Source: Cyathus striatus
Taxonomy: Eukaryota; Basidiomycota; Agaricomycetes; Agaricales; Nidulariaceae
DNA length: 64,000 nucleotides
Assembly (NCBI GenBank): GCA_025738555.1
Contig: JAOVFP010000005.1
Span: 1 to 64,000, forward strand
Direction: 5' to 3'
Shown here: in pieces, positions 11,499 to 22,340 of the stretch
Numbering within the stretch: the stretch's first letter is position 1
Layout of the letters: each line of letters opens with the position of its first letter
Position numbers and translations under genes: made by a program
The notes under the pieces: generated by a model
Told to the model about the DNA's origin: nothing
Seen by the model: the letters and a program-made list of their open reading frames with translations, nothing else
Databases searched by the model: none

Positions 11499-11998
11499 CA
11501 ACGCTATAAGTCTCTTGAATTTTGATGAGATGGAGGAGTAATTAGTATTTGGACTTCGTAATAATGCACCAACTATAATCAGTTTTAGTTATAGGCTATC
11601 TTGCTACTTGGACTTCATATTTTAGTTAATTCTACTTCATATCAACCATGGACTTACAGATTAATATTCTCACTACACAATATATTGATTTAATGTTTCT
11701 ACTTTGTGTGAATTTGAATCCACCCTGTACACTCTAGAGTGCTGAATCAATGATGAATATAGCATGTAAATTTTCGAAAATTATACGAAAATTTTAGCAA
11801 ATCCTCAATAGTCTAGCTTAATACTCGCGGGTTAATAGGCCAAGTTCTTTTTTAAGAGAATGGGAATAATCCATATAATCACAGTCATGCATTTAATATT
11901 GTTAATTTTTGCTTTATTTTGAAAATCGGAGTAAATTGCTGAGGATTGTGCAATATTATACTAAGTTATACATGTTGGATTTTCCTGATGGACAAAGT
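11499..11998. other. Intergenic or intronic, no gene seen
   Basis: This is the 3' flank of the DUF6532 gene and is AT-rich. I see no transposon ends. The candidate branch point of the giant intron begins at 11999. Confidence 0.4.
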
Positions 11999-12018
11999 CT
12001 GACGGTAGTTCAACACAG

Positions 12019-12478
12019 GGACAGCGATTTATTTTCTGTCTGGTCTTTCAAACGGAACTGTACAGATTGTATTGGATAAAAATGAAACGATAATACAAAT
12101 GTCACTACCTTTAGGTTTTCCCAATTCGACTTGCACACAAAATATACTTTTTTATGATGATAATATGGAGAATACCTCGCACTCTATAAAGGCCGATGTT
12201 ATGGGGGGCAGTAGTGGTTCTGATAGTTGTCTCTCATTCACGGGATTCATGTATGTCATGAACTGCTGTGTACTTCCATATTTTCAATAAACTCACATTC
12301 ATTATCCTAGTGTAACGACAGAGGATTCTAACAGAATATCCACAAGTACACCGTCATCCAGCTCACTAGCACTACTTCCCAACTCCAGTAGTAGTACCTC
12401 ATCTCCGACTGATACCCACGGGTTAAGTACAGGAGTAATCACTGGTATCGTCATTGGTGCCATAGCTGCTGTACTTAT
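12019..12478 (+). CDS. Exon 2 and the first part of exon 3 of the split membrane gene
   Basis: Exon 2 (12019-12250) encodes TAIYFLSGLSNGTVQIVLDK and NSTCTQNILFYDDNMENTSH, ending in an LSFTGF strand. Intron 2 (12251-12310, 60 bp) runs from GTATGT to TCCTAG, in phase 2. Exon 3 (from 12311) encodes VTTEDSNRISTSTPSSSS, a Ser/Thr stalk, then the helix GVITGIVIGAIAAVL up to 12478. It breaks exactly where a MITE starts. Reading on into the MITE adds VEQAFRLRYKNRHITISIT and a TAA at 12537-12539. Confidence 0.8.
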
Positions 12479-13035
12479 TGTAGAGCAGGCGTTTCGCCTG
12501 CGCTACAAAAATCGACATATTACAATTTCTATTACGTAATCAGCTGATGCGTTGATCGACGCGTTCGTTCGCGTTCGCGCGCGTTATCTTTATCATCTTC
12601 CCTCCAACGCCGACACTACTGCTTCATCCCCAGCGCCACAATTACTCAACAGGTTTAAAGATCATCAGTACTGCGCGCTACCAAGAGTCACCAAATACCG
12701 CAGTTCACCTTACCAGTGGCCGTGTCATCGCCTCTAGTCTCTCCCCTCAAGTTTTTATTTTATAAATTTTCTTTCAATTCATTGGTATGCTTTATGTTTC
12801 AAGCCTTTCCTTTTTCTTCCAATAATCTACCATTAATTTCCGTTTTATTCCAACCATTCCTCATTAAGTAGTCTCCTTATTCATATTTTCTTTAAATATC
12901 ATGTATCTATCTCACCCCAATCCAGTTTACATTTGCCCCCTTCCCGACACCTTAGAACACCCAAGGTCGAACGGATGTTTACCGACTCGCTTACTAATTT
13001 CTTTGTTTAGGCATTAGCACCCCTTACACCTCTAC
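12479..13035 (+). mobile_element. 557-bp MITE inserted in the transmembrane exon
   Basis: The ends are TGTAGAG... and ...CTCTAC, flanked by the duplicated host sequence ACTTAT (12473-12478 and 13036-13041). Deleting the element plus one ACTTAT restores an uninterrupted frame (AAVLI|IFGGVAF). Its left end is a strong dyad, GCAGGCG-TTT-CGCCTGC (12486-12502), extended by GTAG/CTAC. A diverged reverse-orientation relative forms the interior of element B at about 20010-20520: shared words include TATGTAATCAGCT / TACGTAATCAGCT, ccctccaac and accttagaacaccca. Confidence 0.85.
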
Positions 13036-13041
13036 ACTTAT

Positions 13042-13261
13042 AATATTTGGTGGTGTTGCGTTCCTCTGTCGTCGGAACAGGCCAACTACTAAATTGGTCA
13101 ATATCTTCGGAAATAGTACCGTCAATCATGTTGGAGGAAACCAAACCAACATGTCTACTGCTGATCATATTGAAAACTGGGACTCATACAATCAACAACA
13201 TTCTCTTAACTTTAATTCGCGTAATGCTGGACCTGTGCCTGTACACCCATACCGGAATTAG
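13042..13261 (+). CDS. 3' part of exon 3 of the split membrane gene: cytoplasmic tail
   Basis: This block completes the helix (IFGGVAFL), then CRRNRPTTKLVNIFGNSTVN, VGGNQTNMSTADHIENW and a His/Asn/Gly-rich end, stopping at TAG 13259-13261. It has no start of its own, and its frame matches the sequence before the MITE once one ACTTAT is removed. Confidence 0.8.
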
Positions 13262-15175
13262 ATGCTGTTCTGTTCATTAGTTGTATAATTACTTAATGTT
13301 ATGAGGTATTTATTATGTTTACATGAATGTTCTGAGAGATTTCTCACCAGACTGAGATTTTATTACCCAAAACTCGATAGAGATAGGTATAAGTAATGAC
13401 TATACTGTGCAATGAAACTCCGGCTATCATTCAAAGGCCATACCTTCGCCTATAATGACATCTATCGCATTTAAGTAATGATCTGTGTTCATCTGTATCA
13501 AACCCCTAGCAACATCAGGAAAAACCCACACTCCTAATTAGGTATCAGTGAGTGACATGAGTCCGGTTATCGCTCATGGTCATCAAGGAGATGTAATTCG
13601 GAGTAATTATACATAGATTCTTTATTGAACAATTCAGTTATACATAATTATACATTGATTATACTTTATTCTAACTTGTCTCTTCATGTAATATATTTTA
13701 TGTTCACTATACTGAATGCAGCATCATCATTTTTACTTCAATCATACTTACAATGTAATTATTTACCACTTGAAGCCGAACACACTGCGGTAGTATATAC
13801 ATACACTCCATTCAAGTATTCTTATACTGCACGCAGAAGTAGAACATAAGTACATTGAACATACAATCCTCAAAATTGGAAAGATCCGAGTTTCCTTTAA
13901 AACATTCGTGATTCAGTGATCTGGAAACTGAACTTACTATAATTATGAGCACCACTTCATCATTGAATACGCGTTTTCATCGGAATAAAAATATAAAGTC
14001 TTGGGCTGGGTCGAGATTTGAGTCTCGCTGGAGTCTCAATTGAGTCTGGTTGAGTCCAAGTCGAGTCCATCAACACTGGCAAGTCATTTTAAACTCCGCA
14101 TGGCTCTCGGTACGTTCTATTCCGTCGTTCTAAATCCAAGTCATTCCACAACTTTAACCCTCTTCAACCGCTTCCATGACAATCTCCCCAGCCCCCACCC
14201 TCCCCCACCTCCCACTCAACATTTTCTCAAAACTCCATCCCTCCCATCCCTCGCCGTATTTGCCACTGCCCTTCCAATTAACATCATGTCTCCGTGCTTG
14301 CATCGTCGTTCAAGATGCCAGCTTTATTTCTCTAAATGTGCGTTCAGCATCTTCCAATGTCTACTAACATGGCTATGTCACTTTATTTAATAGTTAGTGA
14401 CACAAACTGAATGGAATGCAGATTCGTTGTCTCGTTCCAGGTGAATCTATTCCACTCATCTCTCATCTTTGAATGCTCTATTAATGCTGTGTTTAGCTCG
14501 AGCCTATGGTTGTGGCTGGTTGAAATAGGATGTAATGTACGCAGACTAGAGGTGACTCCAAATATATTGTTTCAGTTGTTGAGATATGGGTACTAACCGG
14601 ATCTCTAACAGGTAATATGGCACTTTTGCTGCTTGAACGAGGGCAGTACTGGTTGCCAGCTATCGTAGTATTGTTACCAAGGTGTGTTCCCTGCTTGTTA
14701 TGTGTATGGCTGCGGAATGGCTAATTAAAATTCACACAGTCTATCAAACTGTCTCTATACTGCTGCTTGTAGAGCAGTCGACATATGATATTGGATGTTG
14801 ATACAGGATAATGTGTCGCTGGCGTGATGAGAAGGACTTGTAGTGAACACGGGGTAGACATTCAGTCCAGGGTATGAGTATGGTTGGTGGTCTTGAAGTA
14901 AAAATAGAGTAGTAATAGCATATCCGCTATGTATATAATAATTTTTATATGATAGAATACATTTTGCTCTTGTGCTAAAATAAAATCTCTTGATTTCGAA
15001 TAGGTATAATGTTGGATAGCATATCTTGAAAATGCCATAATTACCGCTCATATCTTCCTAATTTTACCATTTTCACGGAGGACAAGTCCAAATTCAGAAG
15101 AATTTCACCGATTCTACCTATTCTCCCCGTGATGGGTAATTCTACCAATTATGTTGAATTCATACTAAATTCTCC
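13262..15175. other. About 1.9 kb without a recognisable gene
   Basis: The stretch is AT-rich. At 14005-14070 a sequence starts gggctgggtcgagatttgag and runs into short repeats of gagtc(t/c); it resembles the GGAGTCC minisatellites at 53.3 and 54.7 kb and could be an element end. Small ORFs here show no family features. 15050-15175 is rich in attctacc / attctcc words. Confidence 0.35.
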
Positions 15176-15457
15176 CTAATTATACAGAATTCTCACTTTG
15201 TGTTTTTCCTGATGAAGGGTCATTGGAAAGTATGCTTTGATCTCCTCGACACTATGTTCCACCATATACTCTTCATATATCTCCTGTGTCACGCAAGGTA
15301 CGACCTTCCGCAAATTCGGAAATAGGTGACCAGTAAAAAGCTGATCTAAGATAACAGGTTCCGAGTCGACAGCTTTGGAGCCGATGAACTTTAACTCAAA
15401 GTCAACTGTTAACAAGCAAATCAATACAACGTTGTGTCCAAACATTAGTGTAGCCAT
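15176..15457 (-). CDS. Unrecognised 93-codon ORF, possibly a gene fragment
   Basis: ATG at 15457 opens MATLMFGHNVVLICLLTVDF, a hydrophobic start. A charged part follows (SEPVILDQLFTGHLFPNLRK, EIYEEYMVEHSVEEIKAYF) that looks like real protein rather than repeat translation. I do not recognise a family. No intron or upstream exon could be added with confidence. Confidence 0.3.
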   Translation of the reverse strand: MATLMFGHNVVLICLLTVDFELKFIGSKAVDSEPVILDQLFTGHLFPNLRKVVPCVTQEIYEEYMVEHSVEEIKAYFPMTLHQEKHKVRILYN

Positions 15458-15599
15458 CCAAACCTAACAAAGTCAAGCAAAATGATTAACCAATCACCCG
15501 AAGGCCGAGTGATCATCCTCCCGAGTCTCGTTTAGACTTAACGCTTCCAGGCGCTAACCGGATATATCGGATGATTAAGTCTTAACACAGTGCCCGGAA

Positions 15600-15840
15600 A
15601 GTGCCAACAAATATGTAAGTACTTTAATAGTGCAGAGAACCATTAACAAGCGCAAAGGTCTAGTATAAAAGTAAAAAATAAGTAACTATAACAGTGAAGC
15701 CAAGGTGGCAAAGAGACGGGTAAGTAGCAATACATTAGTATATCAGTTAGTACACGCACCTGTCATAAGCTTTCGGCTGATGTATAACGCGCGAAAGCTG
15801 GGTATAAAAATGTTTGATCTTCATTTTTGTACTTAATAGC
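15600..15840 (+). repeat. First unit of a tandem duplication carrying a truncated tRNA-Asp
   Basis: This unit and 15841-16112 are diverged tandem copies about 250 bp apart; both contain aaggtctagtataaaa, ggtgaagc-like and gagac(g/c)ggtaagtag words. The first unit carries tagtatatcagttagtacac and cacctgtcat (about 15729-15804), then an intron-like insert. The T-arm is missing: ctgggt runs into ataaaaatg, so this is a dead tRNA copy. Confidence 0.6.
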
Positions 15841-16008
15841 AAGTGTCAGTTGATCGAAGTAATTAGTGTGATAGAACACTAGCGGTGTAGGCCGGTGGCA
15901 AGCTCAAAGGTCTAGTATAAAATTTAAATTTAGGTGCAATAACGGTGAAGCTAATGTGAGGAAGAGACCGGTAAGTAGAAATAGGTAGAGTTGTCGTAGG
16001 TTTACAAC

Positions 16009-16112
16009 TCTTTGTTAGTATATCGGTTAGTACACGCGCCTGTCATGGAATAATCAGCGGATTCTGATGATTTGTATCGTGCGAAAGCTGGGTTCGACTC
16101 CCAGTCAGAGGG
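16009..16112 (+). tRNA. tRNA-Asp(GTC) with a 32-nt intron
   Basis: The acceptor TCTTTGT (16009-16015) pairs with TCAGAGG (16105-16111) at 6 of 7 positions, with a T-T at the base. The D-arm reads TAGTATATCGGTTAGTAC. The anticodon stem CGCGC/GTGCG holds the loop CTGTCAC with anticodon GTC at 16042-16044. The intron 16046-16077 starts one base 3' of the anticodon, the canonical place. The T-arm is CTGGG-TTCGACT-CCCAG. The A box and B box (GGTTCGACTCC) are intact, so RNA polymerase III transcription is plausible. The sequence after it (ctcgttttgcata...ctttatgtatgtc, 16133-16170) recurs after another tRNA fragment at 19.0 kb, so a tRNA-derived SINE head is the alternative. Confidence 0.7.
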
Positions 16113-16502
16113 ATTCTGTGATCTATTTCTATTCTCGTTTTGCATACATAATTTAAGGCCTTTATGTATGTCTTTAGAGCTGCATCTCGTTAAATGTTGA
16201 AGCAAGCAATGAAGAGTGTTGAAAGGCGGGCTGCCTGTCATTGAGAAGAGACTCGGAGAGCATTTTAATGATCTACCAGGCATCCTATTGCATGTATATA
16301 TTACAACCGTACCGGAATGCACTATTCCGACCTGGTCTATGGTCCTATTCTGTACTCTTAAGAATTTCAATAGATCTTTTTATTCCATCCAATCTTTCGT
16401 TCGCACTTCAAACAACCCTTGTCACTCGCTCCGGAGTCTACTCTGTACGTTTCGTGTTTAAGCATCGAAGCGTGTGATGTCATAGATTGACACCTCCCAA
16501 TA

Positions 16503-17803
16503 GGGCTACTAGATTTTGACATTGCCCGTATTTTTACGTTGCCAGTGAGGCAACGTCACGCAATGCCAGCAACGTCACGGCAACGCCAGGCAACGTCACA
16601 TCAGCCTGTGATCAATCACACCCTCGCTAATCAATTCTCCCGCCCTTCCCTTTGCATTTTCACACGCATATCACCATTGCCCGCCTCCCACTCATTATTT
16701 CCCACACCTCCGCTCTCACTTTTTATACTTTTATTACATTTCCCTTAATCAAAAACAGAGTCTACTATTTATAATACAACATATTATTACCTATTTCACC
16801 AAGGATGGAACATATTACAGTAGAAGATTATTTAAAACTGTCTCTGATTCACATGTTGAATAGCTTTATCCCCTTCATTAAATAGTGAAATATTGTTTAG
16901 TACATATATCATAATATATATTGGATAATGCAAAAATAATCGAAGAAAATGATAAAGAATTGACCTAGAAAATAAGACAATACTTGCTCACTGTTGAGCA
17001 TGATGACAAGTGTGATGTGTTGCCGCGGTGATGAGGAAGGGTACTTGATGGAGTGATAGATGGGATCAATATTGTGTACAAATATAAATGGGAAGCGGAG
17101 GGCGCGGGAAACATTGAACCTCCAGCAATGCCAAAGGCAATGTCAAGCAATGCCACAGCAATGTCATGGCAATGCCATTCAGCAACATCACAGCAACGTC
17201 ATGCAACGTCACAGCAATGCCAGGCAACGTCCGAGCAATGCCAGCAATGCCAAGCGACATCAAATCTTGGATTGGCAACGTCAATTCTCAAATGGCAACG
17301 CCAGGCAACGTCAAAATCCTATTTTCAACAATTTCTACAACTGGTATAAAAACGAGTAGAGTCCATTTATCTCTACCAAATATTTACTTTTATTTCTATA
17401 TATCATGTATTTACAACATACAAGCTGTCTAGAGTAGAAATGTTGTGTACAAAGAAAAAAAATACTTATTTTCAACTTATTTCACTGTGAGATTGTAAGT
17501 TATACCCTGTTATACATGGCTCATATTTCTCATTAAGTGCTAATATATATTATATGAATGTAAGGTACATTTATCTTGTGAACTCCTACTAATTTATTGT
17601 ATTTATTACTAACTAAGCGTGTACACAAGTGGGGCTCAAACACAAGACCTCAGCAAGCAACACCACTGCAATGCCAAGCAATGCCAAGCAATGCCAAGCA
17701 ATGCCAAAATTAAATCGGCAACGCCAGGCAACATCAATGCAATGCCTGGCAACGTCAATTTGGGCAATGTCAAAAACTGGGCAACATCAAAATCTGTAGG
17801 CCC
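16503..17803 (+). mobile_element. Element A: 1301-bp MULE-type TIR element with amplified TIR word
   Basis: The termini are inverted repeats of 25 bp: left GGGCTACTAGATTTTGACAT, right (complement) GGGCCTACAGATTTTGATGT. A perfect 9-bp target duplication CTCCCAATA lies at 16494-16502 and 17804-17812. A 9-bp duplication is the signature of Mutator-like elements. Near both ends, and again at 17110-17330 and 17640-17760, the word gcaa(c/t)g(t/c)ca is tandemly amplified; it is the same word as in the TIR (gacattgccc). The centre (about 16625-17110) is a copy of module X, found elsewhere in other termini. No transposase is encoded. Confidence 0.9.
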
Positions 17804-17812
17804 CTCCCAATA

Positions 17813-19005
17813 TGCTTCTCCTACTTCCTTCTTTATGTGAGAGACTTTGATTTGAGTAGGAATGGGGGTCTTGAATTGTTTTTGAACGCAAGTTTGACAC
17901 GAGTTGAACGTAAGTCTTTCGTGGAGAGTTCAGTGTAGGCGTTTGGTGCTAACTAGTAACAAGAGCAAATAACTGATGTTCAGCTGTTGGCACAGTCTCA
18001 ACTAAGTCTTTGCCCACCAACTCAAGTTGGTACTGCCCAACCACTCTGCCCTTCCCGCTGCACTCCCCGGCCTTGCCAGTCCAAGAATCTGTACATTCTC
18101 ACATGTAACGATGGTATCATGTGTTAATGTTCCTGCTTGAACTCAAGGAACTAGGTTCCTCATAGTCGAGACAGTTGACCATACGGCACCCACTGTGACA
18201 AAGCACAACTTGTGCATGAAGTACGTGTGTCCCGCAGCATACAGGTGGCCTAGATATTTTTGCTCACAATACCAAACGCTACACCATTGAAAGCTCAGAC
18301 ATTCCTACACAGAATGAGAGCATGAGGTTGAGATGATAGGGAGATCTACATCTGATGGAGTGTTAGGCAGACCGCATACGTCCTCACATCCTCATACCCA
18401 TCTTTTCACTTACTCTCAATTTCAACAAAGACTCTACATTCGTCTCAAATCCCCTCCTCTCACTATCGCAACTCAATTACTACGACACCTTCATGTGCTA
18501 GAATCCAGCACGCACTGGCACATTCATGCTCTTTGGCCATGCACTCCATTTCACCTCGTCAGAAACACCTTCAATCTCGATTTTTTGTGCCATGTGGCAC
18601 CCATCCTCCTGTAGCTACCCTACTGGGCCATATATTGACAGGGAGTTGAGGTAGTCGCCCTTTGCCAACATGGACATGCTGCTATTGCATAGCTTCTCCA
18701 GCTCAGAGGGAATATAACTCCCCTATATGTCATTCTTGCATCTTCTTCTCAACGAAGGATCTTCAATTACACTTTGTACCATACTGTATAATTCAGTATG
18801 GTAGTGTCGCATCCCTGATCCTCGATCTCACTAACAAACGATAACTGCAGAGATCCCATCCGAGTTAACTTCTTCAAGTTCTATCTCCTATGCTGGCACA
18901 GCACTGCAATGAATGATTAAGCATAGGTATAGGAAAGATAAAGTGTCCTTCATTCAGTCAATGAGCATTTAACATTCATAATAATATCAAACGAAACGAA
19001 CCAAT
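17813..19005. other. About 1.2 kb without a recognisable gene
   Basis: Several short ORFs (for example 18333-18614) show no family features. I see no transposon ends. Confidence 0.3.
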
Positions 19006-19130
19006 GGTGTCGCACGAAAGCTGGGTTTGACTCCGAGACACAGATTCCGGCATTCGTGATTGAGCAATTGGATTTTTGTTCTCGTTTTGCAGACTTAATG
19101 TAAGGTCTTTATGTATGTCATAATAATTGA
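19006..19130 (+). repeat. tRNA-Asp 3' half with SINE-like tail
   Basis: The segment gtcgcacgaaagctgggtttg followed by actccgaga corresponds to the 3' half of the tRNA at 16.0 kb. It is followed by the same type of tail (gttctcgttttgcagactta, then ctttatgtatgtca). The 5' half is absent, as in a 5'-truncated retroposed copy. Confidence 0.55.
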
Positions 19131-19422
19131 ATGTTCTAGTTGAAGGATTAGAGAAAGTAGCAGTTTATAGTAATTATGATGGTACCTGAGCTAAGTCTTG
19201 TGAAGAAAACCATGCCCCAACCTCCAAACCATGCAACTGCTCTCCAATAGTAGACGTGGAATCCCTTGCTGCAAGTGCAGGACTAGATAACCCAGACCTC
19301 GATCCAACTCCCACAGATGATATAATAGGTGATGGACACAGAGAAGGCAGAATAAAGTCATTGTTGTCAGAGGATATAGATGAGTCCATTAACAAAGATA
19401 TCAATCGGAGCTGGTCCAGATG
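19131..19422 (-). other. Short unassigned ORF region
   Basis: A minus-strand ORF (19437-19174) runs into the left end of the CACTA-like MITE, so it cannot be an intact native gene. Its Ser-rich translation is not recognised. Confidence 0.25.
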
Positions 19423-19425
19423 ATG

Positions 19426-19822
19426 CACCTCAGACAAGGGTGGATCGGATCACTGTAAATATGGTACAACCCGATTTACTTAAAAATTAGAATAGTTATT
19501 AAAATATGTTATCTGACCGATGTGTGAGCAAATCTAAAATATGTGCAAGAATAGGAAAACTGACCAATCCATGCAACATATTTACAATAAGATCTGTGAC
19601 CTCATCTGTTCCTAGGCCAATCGGAAAATTTTCGGAGGCTCGGTTCACATTGCACACAGGTAAAATCAGCACGAAACAATTGGAATAATAAGCAGATGTA
19701 TTACCCAATTTAGAATTTTCTAATGCATCTGACACATTACATATTTTATGGCATATTCTAATTGTTACAAAAATCGGGATGTACCATATTTACATGAACC
19801 TGATTTAGGCCTGTCTGAGGTG
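19426..19822. mobile_element. CACTA-like MITE copy 1 (397 bp)
   Basis: The left end CACCTCAGACAAGGG and right end (complement) CACCTCAGACAGGCC form the inverted repeat. A second inner pair surrounds the motif tgtaaatatggtacaaccc / gatgtaccatatttaca. The 3-bp target duplication is ATG (19423-19425 and 19823-19825). CAC termini with 3-bp duplications fit the CACTA superfamily, to which the Plavaka transposase seen at 1-2.8 kb is related. It is homologous end to end with 42013-42409 and 55878-56271. Confidence 0.9.
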
Positions 19823-19883
19823 ATGGTACATACGAAAGCCTGCTGCCAATCCAAAATTTGAAAATTGCACTGTGCTGCACCAG

Positions 19884-21194
19884 GGCTACTAGATTTTGAC
19901 GTTGCCCAGATTTTGATGTTGCCAGTGAGGCAATGTCAAATCTCGCGTGGCAATGTCACGCAACGCCAGGCAACGTCACAGGCAACGCCAATGCAGTGCA
20001 AGGCCCAAGAATGCGTTGATGCCTAAATAAAAAAATCATAAGCAAGTCTGCTGAACATCTGTTCGACCTGGGTGTTCTAAGGTGTTGAGAAAGGGGGAGA
20101 ATATTTTCACTGAATTCAGAGGAGTAGTGGATACATGGATTTTAAATAAAATTTAAATAAAGAGAGTACCTAATGAGGAATAGTTGAATAAAGCGGAAAT
20201 TAATAGTGTTGAGGTTGTAGATTATTGAAAGAAAAAGGGAAAGTTGGAAACATAAAGCATACCAATGAATTGAAAGAAAATTTGTAAGATAAAAACTTCA
20301 GGAGAGGGACTTGGGGTGGTGACATGGCCTTTGGTAAAGCAAATTATTGTATTCAGCGGGTCTTGGTAGTGTGAAATACCAACAATCTTGAGTTACTCTT
20401 GAGTAATTGCAGCATTGAGGCGATGTACAAGTGTGTCTGTGTTGGAGGGAGAAAGTGAGAGAATGCGTGAACAGTGCATCGGCATGTACATTAGCTGATT
20501 ACATAATGAAAATAATGTTCGCCCTCCAGCAATGTCAAAGGCAACATCAAGCAATGTCACAGGCAACGTCCAGCAATGTCATGGCAATGCCATCCAGCAA
20601 TATCACAGCAATGTCACAGCAACATCAGGCAGCGTCTGGCAACGTCTGGCAACGCCAGCAACATCAAGCAACATCACAGCAACGTCAATTCTCAGATTGG
20701 CAACACCAGGCAATGTCAGGCAATGTCACAGGCAACGTCAAAATCCTTATTTTCAGATTTCTGTAACATGTATAAAAATGAGTAGAGTGCATGTATCTCT
20801 ACCAATCTCTATTTGTTATTAGTATATATCATAAATTTACAAAACTACTAGCCAGCTAAAATCTAAATAGTATTAGAAATATTGTACACAAGTGACAAAA
20901 TATATGTATTTCACTGTGGGAATGTAAGTATTATTTGTTATACCCTCTCCCCACCCCCCCATCCAGTGCTAATATATATTATTAAAATGAAAGAACATCC
21001 ATCTTATGCAATCCTACTTATTTACTGTATTTATTACTAACTACACAACTGGGACTTGAACACAGGACCTCAGCACTAATATATGTAGCAACATCAAAAA
21101 TAAATAAGCAACATCACACAATGTCACACGCAACGCCAGGCAATGTCACTTTTGGCAATATCAAATCTAGGGCAACGTCAAAATCTGTAGGCCC
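19884..21194 (+). mobile_element. Element B: 1311-bp MULE-type element, same termini as A, different cargo
   Basis: The terminal inverted repeats match element A (GGGCTACTAGATTTTGACGT at the left). A perfect 9-bp target duplication GCTGCACCA lies at 19875-19883 and 21195-21203. Subterminal gcaa(c/t)gtca arrays lie at 19910-20000, 20520-20750 and 21085-21180. The right halves of A and B are homologous (tataaaa(a/c)gagtagagt followed by atttatctctacc-type sequence). The central cargo (about 20010-20520) is unrelated to that of A. It is a reversed, diverged copy of the MITE that interrupts the membrane gene at 12.5 kb. No transposase is encoded. Confidence 0.9.
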
Positions 21195-21203
21195 GCTGCA
21201 CCA

Positions 21204-22340
21204 TATGTATACCCTAATCAGGCGAGCTGGGGCCCGGCTATGGTGTGATTCCCCCTCCTTCATCCTTAATTTTATGTTTGATCCATGTGATACTTCCATT
21301 GCTGATGTGGTATATCCAACACTACCTTGAGTGAGAAAGGACTGTCACAGAGAAGCTGTGAGAGTGTGTGAGGCTGATGTTGCCATGGGAAAATGAACTG
21401 AATTCACTGGCCATTCCCAATGATCCGAGCCATTGATTCACATGATGGTTTGGTTCTATCCAGTGCCGATTCGGCACTAGTAACATCTTCAACATACAGT
21501 TTGCGACAGGCAAACCCCACTAATTTTTTGAGTGAACTTGAGCGATTTTTTCGGCAATGACAAATAAGTTTTAGACTCCGAAAACCGTCAGAATAGCATA
21601 GTTAGGATGTATTAGTTAAGATTCCACGAGCTGATTTTTCAATTTTCAATTTTCTCAAGGACATTGGCCTTTTGCGGAGGGGGATGAGGAGAATCTTAGT
21701 GATCGCCTTAGTGGTAGGGTTAGAGAAGTGGTTATATTTAGGAACAGCATCCTAGTTGTTGGTAAACATCTGGTTGTGTTTTGTTTACATGATAAGTACT
21801 ATGGAAGTTTGTTAGCCAGGAGCCTAGGTCGAGTTCAGAGGGGTAGACATACCGATTAGAATGACATGCAGAGCCCTGTAGGAAGAAAAAATGATAGTGT
21901 GGGTTCATGAGAAGAGGCACACTGTGTTGGCAGGTGGGAAAGGAGGCCAAGAGTGTGAAGTCGCATTCATTGACGGAGTTCCAGTTGCTGCAAACATTTT
22001 AGGTGTGACATGTGACTGGATTGGTTGGGTTGGAAGAAGGGGGGATGTATACCAATGAGAAAGTTGTATCTTTCCCAGTGGAGAAGTAGATCCAGTGGGC
22101 ACAGGGGATAAAAAGATGGTAACTGTCTGTTGTACATAGGCAGTTGGGTTGCATCAGATGTGCTAGATGTGCTATGCAAAGGTTCTTTTGCCATTCGAAA
22201 CTAACATTGGCAAATACAGTAGGGACTAATGAAAGTAAGTAACTTCGATTTTGCCCTTGGGACAATGTGTAACACAGTACTTCAAGACATGACATGATAG
22301 CAGTAAAGCAGAAGGTAATTGGTATACACTGACGACATTA
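21204..22340. other. About 1.1 kb without a recognisable gene
   Basis: The segment about 21960-22110 (ggattggttgggttggaaga, then aggggggatgtataccaatg) is repeated in diverged form at about 46470-46560. Other short ORFs have no support. Confidence 0.35.

Larger units (their letters stand above)
575..12018 (+). other. Putative 11.4-kb intron 1 filled with transposons and a nested gene
   Basis: The donor is GTATAA at 575. The acceptor is ...CAACACAG ending at 12018, with a good branch-point match CTGAC at 11999-12003, 15 nt before the AG. The phase across the junction is correct (phase 1). Ordinary introns in this window are 49-72 bp, so this one is more than 150 times longer. It contains Plavaka and gypsy remnants, several MITEs and a complete DUF6532 gene. 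Alternatives are a chromosomal insertion that now prevents splicing, or two independent gene fragments of the same family that happen to match in phase. Confidence 0.5.
448..13261 (+). pseudogene. Single-pass membrane protein gene, split by a giant intron and interrupted by a MITE
   Basis: Three coding blocks join in one reading frame: 448-574, 12019-12250 and 12311-12478, continuing at 13042-13261 after a transposon. The product has an Asn-rich extracellular part with a SVSFTFTG strand motif, a paired Cys segment and an LSFTGF strand. A Ser/Thr-rich stalk follows (STPSSSSLALLPNSSSSTSS), then one membrane helix (GVITGIVIGAIAAVLI) and a basic stop (CRRNR). The cytoplasmic tail ends at TAG 13259-13261. 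This layout is common in Agaricomycete surface proteins of unknown function. The signal peptide is uncertain because the only in-frame ATG (448) lacks one. The MITE in the helix codons adds about 20 new codons and then a stop, so the tail is lost unless the insertion is absent in other alleles. I am confident the blocks are homologous to this protein type, and less sure that exon 1 and exon 2 are still spliced together. Confidence 0.65.

Noticed and set aside
17053..17359. Overlapping 72-99-codon ORFs on both strands
   Set aside because: They translate the gcaatgcca array of element A in several frames at once.
20431..20822. Overlapping 69-111-codon ORFs on the plus strand
   Set aside because: They translate the gcaa(c/t)gtca array of element B; a low-complexity artefact.
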